Assembly (NCBI GenBank): GCA_019649035.1
Contig: BMAT01007891.1
Span: 484,262-520,504, forward strand
Reading direction: 5' to 3'
DNA: 36,243 nt
Source: Elysia marginata
Lineage: Eukaryota; Mollusca; Gastropoda; Plakobranchidae
Positions 10,481 through 35,645 of this stretch are shown one piece after another. How positions within the stretch are numbered: position 1 is the stretch's first letter; each line of letters starts with the position of its first letter. The position numbers and the translations under genes are program-made. Below the pieces are notes generated by a model. The model was not told where the DNA came from and ran no database searches. It saw only the letters and a list, made by a program, of their open reading frames with translations.

Positions 10481-10806
10481 CACCAATATAATCTTTTTTT
10501 AGACTTGATTACTCATGCCAGTCAGTGCAGTCACTTCTAAAACCCAGGCATTCTTTCATTCAGTCAAAAACCATTTCTAAATTGCTTTAACACCATACAT
10601 TCCCCGTTCATCATTATTATACTTAAGAGTGGATTTAGCCTCAGTGTTATATAATTCTAATGCATCTTGGCCTCATATTAAAAACCGGTGATTTTCCCCT
10701 TTTAGAAAACAGTAAAAGATGTCTCAGTGATTTTAACATATTTTTATTGTAAACACTGTAAAGAAACAAACTCTGTGATTCAGCTTCTTTAGTCTCAGGT
10801 TACACT

Positions 10807-11268
10807 GGCGTTGTAAAGACAGGACACTGATATTGTGACATGATTACGCTAACATGATAAAATCAGGACACTGACTTTGATAAGTCATTACGCTGACATG
10901 ATAAAGTCAGGATAAAGAAATTGTAAAGTCATTTCGCTGACATGGTGAAGTCAGGACAAAGACATTGTGAAGTCATTTTGCTGACATGATGAAGTCAGGA
11001 CAAAGACATTGTGAAGTCATTACGCTGACATGAGAAAGTCAGGACAAAGACATTGTGAAGTGATTGCGCTGACATGATGAAGTCAGTACTTTGACATTGT
11101 AAAGTGATTGCGCTGACATGATGAAGTCAGTACTTTGACATTGTGAAGTCATTACGCCGACATAATAAAGTCAGTACAAAGACATTGTGAAGTCAGTATG
11201 CTCACATTTTGAAGTCAGTACTCTGACATTATTAAATCATTGCACTGACAAGGTGAAAGTCAGCACAT
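10807..11268. repeat. Satellite of 22-bp monomers arranged as 44-bp dimers (about 10.5 dimers)
   Basis: Dimers start at 10829, 10873, 10917, 10961, 11005, 11049, 11093, 11137, 11181 and 11225, exactly 44 bases apart. A half unit precedes them at 10807. Each dimer holds an A monomer (GACATTGTGAAGTCATTACG + CT) and a B monomer (GACATGATGAAGTCAGGACA + AA). A and B are themselves related, so the array has two levels of order. Most monomers carry TGAC and GTCA as inverted halves about 8 bases apart. Confidence 0.93.
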
Positions 11269-14200
11269 TAGAGAACATCTGTTATCTCTTGCTAGAGTTT
11301 TAAATATAAAATTAATTTGTTTTGTAATGAAAACTTGGAAAAATGAAATAAAACATGTATTTTATGTAAAAGAAAAGCCTATTGCTTTCTCTCAGTTTAA
11401 TCAAAGTTTAAACATTTGTTTTTTAAACCATTTAGAAAATATAAGAAAAAAAATGTGGTCATGAAAGATCTCAGAACATCTCATATATATCCATTTTGAT
11501 TGCAGCTTTATGATTTGTGTCAACTATTAGATTTTCAAAGCAAGGAAAAAGTTTGACCATGGAGGGCATATCTTCCTCTTTTGAGCCTAAAGATAAAAGA
11601 GATCTGTTGGACCTTTGTAGGTAGTGTTGTTGGTTTAAGTCTTGGCCCTGAGGTCCACAGAGACCATTCAGATCCATATCGACCCTATATTGCATACTAT
11701 CAAGCTACATTTTTGTTGCTACATTTATCCTTAAAACCTTGTGCATGAACTCAGCAATCCAAGATCTATGCTAGTCCTGTAAATGCATGTCTATGTATTA
11801 GTATTAAGCTTGTCCTGTTCATTAAAAAAAAATTGATATCTCAATGTTTCATACCCGCCATTAGGGTTTAGGTTATCATTCCTGATTATTGACATTCCAA
11901 TATGTATTGTGGTTTTCTTTTCTTTTTTCTAAACCCAATAATGGCCAAGAGATAGGCTTATATTTAATTAAAGAAAGTTAAAGTGTGTGCGCCTAGATGT
12001 AGGAAATGGTGTTATTAATGATATTGGGAAAGCTTTGAAAGAAAGGAAATCAAACATTTTTTTTTGTTTCATAGTTTGTTAAACGTTTTTAATGCATAAG
12101 TTTTTTTCCCTAGCTTTTAGTATTTACTCAATCTATTTGAAAGACAAAAATCTATAGAAAAAAACTTGGTTAGACATAGTTTTTTTCTCATTCATTAATG
12201 CATTCCTGATATAGAAAACCTATGTGGACATATCTATAAAATCATATTTTGATTTTGAATTAAAATTCATAATGAATCTTGCATTCCATTTTTAATATCC
12301 AAATTTTTATTACTTGTGTCCACATACAGGAAATAACAAAGAAGGCAGTGTTCTTTTCAATATGCCTATACAATATGTTTTATGCGTATTTCTTTAAGTC
12401 AATTTATTAAAGAGAATGAAAAAAAACATCTACACATGTTTTTTAAGTGGGAGTCATTTCCCCCCCACCAAGTTTTTACTTTAATTTGCTCATCAGTTTA
12501 CTCTTTTATCTCTTCTTAGGTAATTTATTTCCAAGTGCATGGGTTTTTAAATTTTGTTACATAATTGTACACATATTGTTTTAAGGTGAATTATTTTGTT
12601 TGTTTGTTAATAATATGGAACCACTTCCTTTCACTAGATTAATTATTCATTGTCATGAAATTTCATTTTTTTTCATAAATGTGCACTTAAACACCAAAAA
12701 TTTTGCTATAATTTTTAATATTTCCTACCATCTCATCTCAAAATAGTTGGACTCAGTTGATACTCAAATGAGTGCACCTAGACTTTATTACCTTTTTATT
12801 TTACTTTAGCTTTTAATTCTCAAATGCTTTATTTTATGAATATATTTAGAAAAGAGATGGGAGAAAAAATTGTACTTGCAGCTTTTCATTTATTGCCGTT
12901 TTGTGACTATGGGTCTAGGTGTGGGGAGCATTAATTATAGTATAGTCCACTTATATCAACAGCAACTTTATAAACATTTTGGCATATCGATGCCTTTTGC
13001 TATGACGTAATTTTTTTCAATTTAATATTACCAAAAAATTCTTCTTGTATCAAATTTTTTATGGTCTTTTTTGCTTTAGCGACAAGCTGACTGCTTAATT
13101 ATAAAAGATTTAAACCAAAAGTATAGAAAGAGCAAACAAGTTATGGTTTTATTAATAATTATTTCAAAGCAGCATTGTTTCAATTATTATAAATAAAATA
13201 GAAAGACCAATAGCGCAGCAAAACAAATGTACCCCAATGTTGTTTCCTGTGAAAAGATAAACAATGAAGTAATTGGTTATTTTAAGTGGTATTAGCGTTC
13301 ATGACCTCCCATTATTTTTTTCTCTTTGTCTTTGTATTTTATTTACCAACGTTCTTTTATATGGAAATATTGATCTTGAGCAGTGTGTCGAAACAAGCGG
13401 ATTACATTGTAAGATAGTCCTCTTACCTGAAGTTTGAATAATAAAATTCAGTTTAAAATTTGTCTCAAAGAAAAAAAATATATACATGATTTGAGCCCAC
13501 GAAACTAAAAAGTAAATAAAAAGTTCTCTTTTGAAAACATCAAAATGTAAACTTAAAACAAAAATTGTACAATAAAATGTATTGCTTAGGAAAAATTGTG
13601 TAAATGACATCCCTTCATGCTCCCAAGCAAATGCCAATTGACTTTAACTCCAAGCTTTATTTTAATATATTTTTTATCATCTTTGTGTGTGTTAGGTTGT
13701 AATGGAAGCAGTGAAATAAACAATGAAATTAAGTGCCTTTTGAAGTAATAAGATGGACAAGTATTTTGACCACATTTGTATTTTATTTTAGGTTTGTATG
13801 TGTGTCTGGCAAGAGTGAGAAAAGGGGGAATTGAGAAATAGTGAGACCATAGCTAATTTTTACAGGGCCTGATAAAGATCATATGTTTAGATCAATTCTT
13901 TTTAAATATTTGTCTTATGGCTGGTTCAAATGAGTTGTAGTGGCAAGCCTTTTATTCGTAGGCATTGATATTTTGAAAAATTGATTTTTTTTTAGCTTCC
14001 TAATGTTAAAATTTGTTTTAATTATCTCAATTTTCTTAACATATCAGACTTTTTTTTATATAAAAAAAAGCAATAAAAAGACAAACCTAGTTTTGAAACA
14101 GTCTTTTTTCCCAACATAATTTATGGCTTTAGAATCATTAGTAGGAGTGTTTGTGAGATTTCAGTCATTGTTAATTTCAAGTTAAGTTTTATTTAGAAAT

Positions 14201-15564
14201 GTGTGATAGTTTACTGCACAATACAAACATGGTTCTTGGATTTGAATGTAGATGCATAATATATTTTTGTTTACATAGACTTTTAGAATCCTGCTTCTAA
14301 CACTAAATAAAATTGACAAATATTCTTAATTATTTTCTTACACAGTCTTTTTTTAAAATACTTTGAAGATTTCAACTTAACCTTACAAAATTCTTATCTT
14401 CATTGTTTCGAATAATTGCTGGGTTCTTGATTTTTTATGATATTTTGCTGACAAGATCATAAAGATAGGACAGACTTAACATTTATCTCTGAAATGCTTC
14501 TCTATATAAGGGTGATCAGTTACAACCATGAAACGAATAATATCCTGAAAAAGTATCTTCACAAGTTATTATTGAAAAAATATGAGGATTAAAATGTTTT
14601 AAGGTTTGAATAAACCAATATTTTCAAAGATATAGAGGATATATTTAATATTAGGTCTGGGCTTATTTTGGAAAAGCTTTTTCTCATCTTTCTGTTGTTG
14701 TTCTTAGAATTTTAAATGTTGAAATCGTTATAACAGGAAGACACAAATTATTTTTAATTATTATCTAAAGTATAAATTAGCGTTTTGACAAGGCATTTTC
14801 CACTCCCCTTCTATGATGGACATGGGTATATGTTGGCGCAAATTAATCAAACCAAAAATTGTTTACATGTACTTTCTCAAGGCACATTAGCACTTTGAAA
14901 AATTGAAAATTGTTGCCCCCCCTCCCACTTCCTTTTTTTTTTTTGCTGAAAATGATTATTGTGTTCCATAATTATGTAGAGTTTATGAGGTGTTCATTTT
15001 TTACTAGGATTATTGAAGGTTGTTACAGTTCTCAGGAAATCAAAGCTCAATGGTTTTTTTTCTTTTTAGATTTTTGTTTTTGCAAAAGTCTTTCTGTACA
15101 CTTATGAATTGGCAAAAACTTTTGTTTCCTTTTATTTTTCATTCAAGCAACACTTTTGGTATTTTATTTAAGCTGTTAAGTTAGACTTCATCTTTGTTTT
15201 TCCTGTCCATCTTATTCCTTATGTTACGTTTTCCAATGTTGATATGTACAAAAATATAATACTATTAATATTTTTAAAGTTTTGCTTAGATTATCTTATA
15301 TTATGTAGATTAATATATATTATTTTATGCAAATAAAAGTGTTTACTCATGACTAAACTAGTGTAAAGTGTAAGTTGTGTGAGAGTGTTATGTCATGACA
15401 TATTACAGTCGAGTCCAAATAATTTTTAACATTGATGACTTGAATACTTTTTTAAATTTCATACTAAATTCAGATTAGTCATTACCAACTTTATCCATTC
15501 TTTTATGTAGTATCAAATATGGGATAGGACACACAGGGTATAAGTAGTGAGATGACTGATAGTA
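11269..15564. other. Long non-coding, T-rich stretch
   Basis: About 4.3 kb of AT-rich DNA with many T homopolymer runs on the plus strand. Open frames of up to about 110 codons occur on both strands but show no domain, no splice context and strongly biased Phe/Leu/Lys composition. It could be distal 3' UTR of the kinase gene or intergenic DNA; I cannot decide. Confidence 0.55.
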
Positions 15565-16082
15565 TTAACCCCTTCACTGCTACACAAATTGCGCACATGT
15601 GTGCTCAGAAAAATCCTAAGGAAGCACTGAGGCACGGGTCATTTTACTAATTTTGCTCTATCTCTGTAACTATGAGAGATAGATCCCTAAAACTATGCAC
15701 TATGCTAAATTCATCATTGATTAGATCTAGAATCAGCAACTGAGTAGCAAAACCATAACGTGCGCCTGGGCAGAGGTAGCCAGCTGGAATTGACTAGGCC
15801 TACAGCATAGGCACGCGACTGTGCGTGTGTGCTTGGCTGCTGGGTATTCTTCGTACAAAAGTATAGTTGGTATTGGCTATTTTTAGTTCCGCAAAGCTTC
15901 AACCTTTCCTATGATACTATTTTTTGTCCTCTGAAAGTAAGGATGGGTTATCTAGTAGGTGAAACAAAACTTGGTTTAAAGTGCAAGTTTAGCGAACGAT
16001 CACACTCACAGCGCATTAGACCCCTGGGGCAGTGGGACAGTAGCATGCACAGCGTATGTACACAGAGTAGTTAAGTGGTTAA
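15565..16082. mobile_element. piggyBac-like non-autonomous element, TTAA-bounded, 518 bp
   Basis: Left end TTAACCCCTTCACTGCTACA; right end on the other strand TTAACCACTTAACTACTCTG. The match is partial but begins at the TTAA on both sides. The interior is visibly richer in G+C than the flanks (segments such as GCGCACATGTGTGCTC and CCCCTGGGGCAGTGGGAC). No transposase frame is present. Confidence 0.55.
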
Positions 16083-19000
16083 TTACCTTGCAGAAAAAAA
16101 AAGATACAAAATGAAATTTCAAGTAGATACGTTGTGAATGAAAAATTCTATTACCTGAATGTGTCAATATTTTATAAGGTTTTTATTGTGATTATGTGAT
16201 AAAGCTTGTGTAGATAGTGGATTACACTTAAGTTAACTAGCAAACCCATCAATTAATTGCTTTGACTGTTCAAAGCAGTAAAATAATTCAATGTTTATTT
16301 TTTACATTAAACAGTAAATAAAGGTATAAAAACAGGACTTTGACAATCAACATATATGTGTCAGACAAAGCAAAATATTACCCATTTGTTTTTACAAAAT
16401 GAGTCAAGTCATTAAGAAGACATGAAAAAATATTGAAAACAACACTGAATTAGGTTTTTTTCTTTAACAATGGAATGTATTTTTATTATACTTCGATTTG
16501 CGGACGGTATGGCTCTGGCACATTTCTATTTACAAACAAAAATTGTCAAAGAAGTAACAGATCCAAAAATGTTATTTAAATAAAAGTACAAAACGAAAAA
16601 AAGGCTTGCAGCTGAGAACAGAAAAGACAGATCACTGATCAACTAAATATTACTTAAACTTAATGTGCCTTTTAGTCTCCCTCCACCTTGTCTATATTGC
16701 TTTAAAGAATTTCACAAGCCTAATCTAATGTAGCAAAGTAGAAAAGAACTCTGCTGCAGGCTAAAATAGTTATAGCAGAGCTGCATTTCTTTGGAATTTT
16801 AAGTTTTTCAAGATGCAAAACATTTGTAGAGAGTTATTGGCAAATTTTTAACAGTGTGGGTAATCAATCATCTTAGAAATACCATGTGAAAATGAAATAA
16901 GGAGATTTGTTAACACATCAAAGAAAGTTGGAATTAAGTATGGTAAGCAGAAATTTGAAGGAAAGAAAGGACAAAATAAATATTTCTATCAGTATACTGC
17001 TCCTTGCAGTAGTAGGGTATTTTTTAAGATCACAATAGAAACAAATATTGTAAAACATATTCATACAAAAACACTGTTAGGAAAAAGGTTCTAAGAACAG
17101 AAATAGAAAAAGACCAAAACAAAAACAAAACAAAATAAATAAAACCAAAACTGAGGACAGAGTAAAGTGTTTGTAAGTAAACAAAGCATGATCTGGGAGA
17201 AATCTCATATCTTTAAAGCACACAAAATAGAAATACAAGACAACCAGAAAAGAGTTAACCTTTCATATCAGAAGGAAAAGTAGGAAAATGAGATGGAGTT
17301 AAATGATGTAGATTTTTTTTTGCTTGATTGTAAAACAGTTTTTCTTTTCTCAGACTCTCACAGATGGCAAAGCATAGACCTAACAAGGGAGAGCAAATAT
17401 GTACACATTCTGGACTGATCTTTACAAACCTTGGAGAAAAAACAACTCTATGTTGCACAGAGTCAGACCAGTCTTTTCTTGTTTTTACCTTTTGTGGTGT
17501 TGAAACATAGCTTAAAGTGAAAAGAGAAACTAGAATTTCAAACAAATTAACAGCAGATGTCACAAAAATTAAAAAAAAACAAAATTAAAAATGTAATTGT
17601 TGTTAAAAACACAAACTTCGTCTTGACACATGCCAGGGGGTCAAACATCAGAAATTTCAAATTTGAAAATAAAATCTTAAAAAAAAGTTTTCCCTTGACT
17701 TTTCTACACAAAAGAACTATATCAATAGGTGGAATCACGGTAGTTTTAAGCATTCGAAAGTTCAGTAAAATGCTTTTTTTAAGGGCAAATGCAGCAGCCA
17801 GAGCCTTTTTCTTCTTTTTCCAAATAAGATCTAATTTTTGTGTTTTAAAATAATGTTTGGTTGTCAAAGAAACCGATTGCTGTAGTGGCCATATTGGTTA
17901 AAAATAGTAAACTTTAGGCTCTCATAAGTCAAAATCTAAACTATAATGGATTTGCATTCTGTAAAGAGCAATCATTATTAATGTCAATTCAAACATTTTG
18001 TCTTTAGATTTTTTGAGTTTGCATAAATGATGAACGTGCCAAAAAGTACTTTAAAAAAAAATATTTGTAAAACAAAAACAAACAAAAATATTGAAAAAAC
18101 CTTTTGACAAAACTAAGAACGGCGCATTAGCAAGCCATATGCTAAGTTTAAAGAGAATTGCTCTGCAGTTTTTGGAGATATAAAGATACATGTAAAAAAA
18201 GACATTTGGAGAAAAACTCAACTCAAATAAAAGGGAATGGAATGCTTAGGTTTTAGGCAATGCAGCTGTGTATGTCTACCCTCAACATGTCTCATGTGTG
18301 CCTACAGTTCAACAAGCAGCGTACTATCACCTTGTCGTACACCACTGTAGTATACTCGCTGTCAGTGTCACAATGTTTACATATAAAACGAGGACAACAG
18401 ATATTTCCACAGGCTAGAAGGTAACAAAAAAAAAAAAAACAGACAATAGAAAAATATTCTTATGAATTTGAATGGCCTTCACCCCGTTTGGTGTTTGCGT
18501 TGACATTGCTTGATCAGACTGTTGCCAAAGTATACTGTAGGCTATGGTTTATAATAGGGGCAATAGCTTATACTATGTGCTGGAGCCATTCATTTCCCTA
18601 CTGAAATAGCATAGTTTTATAAAATCTCGACGCAGCCATTACTTTCAAAATTATTTTTAAAAATACCAAGTGTCTTAGGAACCAAAATACCAATGCTATT
18701 GTGTTGAGCAACAGGTGAACTTTCATAATTTCAACAGATCTGAAATTCGACAATGGGACCCCTATACCCTCTATACCGCTATTCAGAGGGGTGCCGCACT
18801 TGCCCTAAAGGCTTTTAAATGTAAAAATTCCAACATGTGAACATTTGGATTAGTTGCAAGGTCAATATAGGAACAGAACATAGGTTAAGTATTACGAAAA
18901 AAAATTAAAAAGGACCAATATTTTTCAATGCAAAACAACAATAAACTTCATAATAAAAAAAAACAATGAAAAGATACTAATAATTGGCCATACCATGCAA

Positions 19001-19654
19001 ACTGTCATTACAGCTATGCAGTGTTTGGTTTTAATTTTTATCACTTTAACAAAACCAAATGATCAGCAGTCGTTATGCTTTAATTCAGCTGGGGATCACA
19101 TTACAACAGGGCTTATTATAGATTCAATAATTGAAGTACCGGTATTACAGACAATACATGAAAGTAATATTGTCGGTGCTATTCACAAACTGCCTACATG
19201 TAGAAAACCAAATTTTGCAGGAAAAGGAAACAACTAATTTGTGGCAAGGTTTATTAAATGCTCTTTAGGAATGGAACCAACTTAGTCATAAGTCCAGCTA
19301 GCAATATGACATATTTTTGTATTAAAAATAATTTAAGTAGTTTATATAACAAGTGAAATTAGGCTAATTTTACTGTGCATGTAGCCTGTTCTCTATTAGT
19401 AAGTGCAGGTGACCAGTTTGGTGCAGTTGTCTGCTTTATGCATGACATTCCCTGGTGAAATTAACATTGCTATGACATCTGTTGTCATAAAATCTTCAAG
19501 ACCGTGATAGCTATGTACATGGCTGAAATGGCTATCTAATTTTTTGCTCAGTGTCTAGAGCACAATGCCAAATGTTTATTTAATTACATTTTTACCTCAA
19601 ATTAAACTCTAAGATCTAGAGGGCAGCCTTAAAATGATGTTACTGAACATTCAT

Positions 19655-19890
19655 CTCGCGTCCAGTCCAGGGTGATTAAGTTAGGTGTCAAAATTGTCAA
19701 CTTTAAGGAAGTCACTGATTTGAACAAGATATTTTTCTAAGCTTCCATATGTAAAAAAATTCAATAAATTATCTACATTTTGTGAGAAGAAATTAAAACT
19801 TTTGTTAATTAAAAATATTGAGAAAAACAAGAAAAACTAGATATTCAAATTGAGTTTCTGACCCATTCATACGTGACGCAAGACATTACA
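19655..19890. repeat. Diverged dispersed repeat, copy 1
   Basis: A segment with CCAGGGTGATTAAG at one end and AAATTGAGTTTCTGACCCAT then GCAAGACAT at the other resembles the copy at 26197-26380. The middle contains a CACTGATTTGAAC...TTTTTCT stretch, also shared. Identity is low and judged by eye. Confidence 0.35.
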
Positions 19891-22359
19891 GAGAATAAAA
19901 TTTTGTTTCAAAGCTTTTGTATGTAGCCGGTTTGTGATCAACATTGACAATATGTATTTCTGCATGTACTTTCTATACATGCTTCTATGATGAAACAATC
20001 GCTTTTAAAATTTGTATTTTGCTTAAGTGGTTTACACACCAACCACTATGTGATAAAATATATTGTGTGAAATGAAAAATGTTTTTCTGCCCTACTTTTG
20101 TACTAATATAAAACAAGTACATAAAAAAATTAATGTATTATTGAGTTTGGAGCAGCAAGAATCCTGATATATGTTTCATATGCCCTAAGCAACCAAGGAA
20201 TTACTCTCCAACTTCCTTTCTTCTGACATTACTTTCAGCAAGTACAGGTATTTTCTTTAAAATTGTCCACTGGTTTATCTGAATTAAGTACTACTAACAC
20301 AGCACTTGTAACATGCAATGTCACAGGTTGTGTTAGAGGCTTTGACTGCATCAAATCTCAGCAGGCCACCTATTTTTGTAAATTTGAAATTCCATGAGTT
20401 GTTCTCTTTATTTTCTTAAATTTTTAAACGTTTTATGGCAAGGTTTAACTGTTTGTTGTTTTTTTTTCAACAGAAAAACAAAATTTATAGTACCTAAGAG
20501 ATGACCAAAAAAATGACGGGAAATAATATAAAATTATGGAAATTATTTACATAAGCATAAATTTAATTTTTTAATAAACTCACAGCATCTAAAATTTGAA
20601 CACAGATTTGTGATTGATATACAAGGAACACATTTGGTATCTTAAAATTATGATAACATAACAGTTTGTATTATGACTTTATATACAACATCAATTCAGA
20701 AAAGTCATTTCCTTTCTGATTTAAAATTTTAAAACACTGAGGTAAAATACACTTTCAGGTATGAAAATCAATTTTACCCTCAGCAAAACAGAAATAAAAG
20801 TCAAACATAAATGTTGATGAGCCAACAACTTGGTTTCTGAACAGTTATGGTGGTTTATAAGATCCGCAAAACTATGTACAAAAAAAAAAAAGATAAAATA
20901 AATTGGTTTGTAAAACTTCTCCAAGAGAAAAAAACACCTCTTTATAAAATATAGCATACAGTAAATTCAAGGTTTTGAGCAAAAAAGCTCAACCAATAAA
21001 AAAATCTTAAGAGAACACGCCTTATTTCACATAGCAGAGATAAAAAAAATGCACAGTTTCACCAAGAAAGAGTATGCATGAACACAAATCTGGTTTTTTA
21101 CTTCCTTTCAAAAGAGTAACTAGTCTTTGGGAAAAAGTATAAATGAGATTTAAAAAATTGAGCAAGGCCTTTACAATGTTCTTACAAGATCAATTCTTTG
21201 TGGTTCAAGGACAAAATCTTTATAACAAGAAACAAAATAACAAAGCAAACAGCACTGCCTCTCTTAATACTTTCAACTGAATTTTACAACTCATCTCAAC
21301 TTGAAATTGTTGTTCAGGACATTTTCATCCCTTTCATCAATTTGAAAGAATTTTATCAATTTAAACGAGTTCTATGACAGTGAACAAAGGCAGTGTTGGC
21401 ATGATATTGAACATGCTGATGCAGCTTTACTTTGAGAAAGCTGAGTAACTAACACACTTCTGATTTTTTTTTAAATAGATCCCAATAATAAGCTCTAAAA
21501 CTTTACTTGACCTCATTCTATTTTACACATAGCTGGAAAACAACAAAAATAGATGCCCCCAGACTCCCTCAAACCAAGCCTAAACATCTGTCAATAATCA
21601 AAGAGTGCACAATGTTGGTGGGCTTGTGAGAGTACCTTTAGAGACATCTAGAGCAAAATTGCCAGTCACGGATTATTTGCACAGACTGAAATAATTTTTT
21701 TAACTTTTGAGAAAATCTTTACATTATTGGTGGTTACAAGATTATATTTTATGTCTGATTGTCACAAAAAATGTTAAAAATTCCCCAAAAAACAGACTTT
21801 ATCCCGGCGTCAAGAGCAGATTGAGCCAGAAAGAGGGTGCTATGGAACAAAGACACTTATTGAGTATTTCTGAGTCATAACACTTTAGTAACATTTGTAG
21901 CAACTCAAATGAGATACGTATTACTTTGATTTTCAGTTACAGGTGCACAGCTGCAATAAAACCATCCCAATAAAAATAACATGAAAAGCTTCTTGTAAAA
22001 AGCAATTGTGCAAAATTAAAAACACAAACTAAAAATAAAAATGTTAAACCAAAAAAGTGACTTGAAAAAGAGTTTTTGTGCCCTGCATTCCAACAATCTA
22101 ATGGATGAATACAGAAGTACATTTCGTCACTGGTGCAATTGAATGGTTGTAACTTTACTGTTTCCAGCATACACTAAATTTATTTAATTTTTAAATTTCA
22201 ACATTAGACAACAAATATGTTTTTCATTGGGGGTGATAAACTACATTATCTGAAACATGGAGTAACTTATTAGAGAAATTCAACAATAGGCAACTTGTCA
22301 TATATTTATAAACAGAAAAAAAATTTGCTTAGGCCCATCTGGCCATATAACTCATATTG

Positions 22360-22365
22360 TTTATT
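22360..22365 (-). promoter_or_regulatory. Candidate FGFR polyadenylation signal (AATAAA on minus strand)
   Basis: The first AATAAA on the minus strand after the FGFR stop codon, about 770 nt downstream. Many later candidates exist in this AT-rich DNA, so usage is uncertain. Confidence 0.3.
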
Positions 22366-23134
22366 AGATACCTCAGCATCAAAATAAGTTCTACTTCCAA
22401 AAATTATGTTCAAATAATACATAGTAATACCAAATTCGTGTTATTTGTAGTGTCTAAAATCCTAAATCAAAGACATGTAAAAAGATCATGGGGAAAAATT
22501 CTTTTGGAAAAGCTCCATTTTATGCAGAAAATTGTGTCCTTAGGTTGCAATTTTCAAAACAAAAATGTAAGGTTCAGAGCAAGACATTTCACAACCATGA
22601 AAACTGCTGCTCTAAAACAGTAACTTTGTAAACTTTTAAAACAATCTCAGGTTTCTATTTCCACATCAAAACCACAAAGTTAATGGCCAAATAATCTCCT
22701 CTATAAAGCTTTCATCTTAAAGCAACAGCTATGATACTTTCTAAAAAGAAGGAGATCATAAGCAATTACATAGACACCTTCTTAAGTAAAAAATTTGTAG
22801 AAAGCACAAAGCAGCGCATTGAGCAACAAGCTGTTTATAAAAACAAAAGCAAGACAATACCAGCCTGTACATCCATAATTTGCTAGTGAAAAAATTGGGT
22901 ACTTATGGGATGGAATGTCATTGGTTATGTATTTCCAAAAGACTTACATTTTTTCGTACCCCATCTTCTTTTCACTTATCAAGGCTTAAAGCTATCACAT
23001 TTGGATAATACTATGTTGCAGACCAACCCTGTCTTACTATCGCTATCCTGCTTGGATAAAAGCCTCTACTGTTCCTGTCTATGTACTGAAGCTATCACAT
23101 TTGTAGGGCATCTTTGGCTGCTTTCTCTCTTGTC

Positions 23135-35645
<12,511 letters not shown>

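Larger units (their letters stand above)
16083..23134 (-). other. Non-coding stretch downstream of the FGFR stop (possible long 3' UTR plus intergenic DNA)
   Basis: About 7 kb without a convincing exon. On the plus strand it is A-rich with many AAAAC-type runs, so it is T-rich in the direction of FGFR transcription. The first AATAAA on the minus strand is near 22360. Overlapping open frames near 17550-17870 on both strands are low-complexity and I do not accept them. Confidence 0.5.

Noticed and set aside
11471-11695. 74-codon minus-strand frame with balanced composition
   Set aside because: It reads more like protein than its neighbours, but there is no recognisable domain, no splice context and no related copy in the window. 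I could not support a gene.
13299-13637. 112-codon minus-strand frame
   Set aside because: It is Phe/Ile/Lys-rich and lies in AT-rich non-coding DNA, with no domain and no signal of constraint.
17547-17867. Overlapping frames of about 100 codons on both strands
   Set aside because: Long frames on both strands of the same AT-rich segment, built on A/T runs, are expected by chance.
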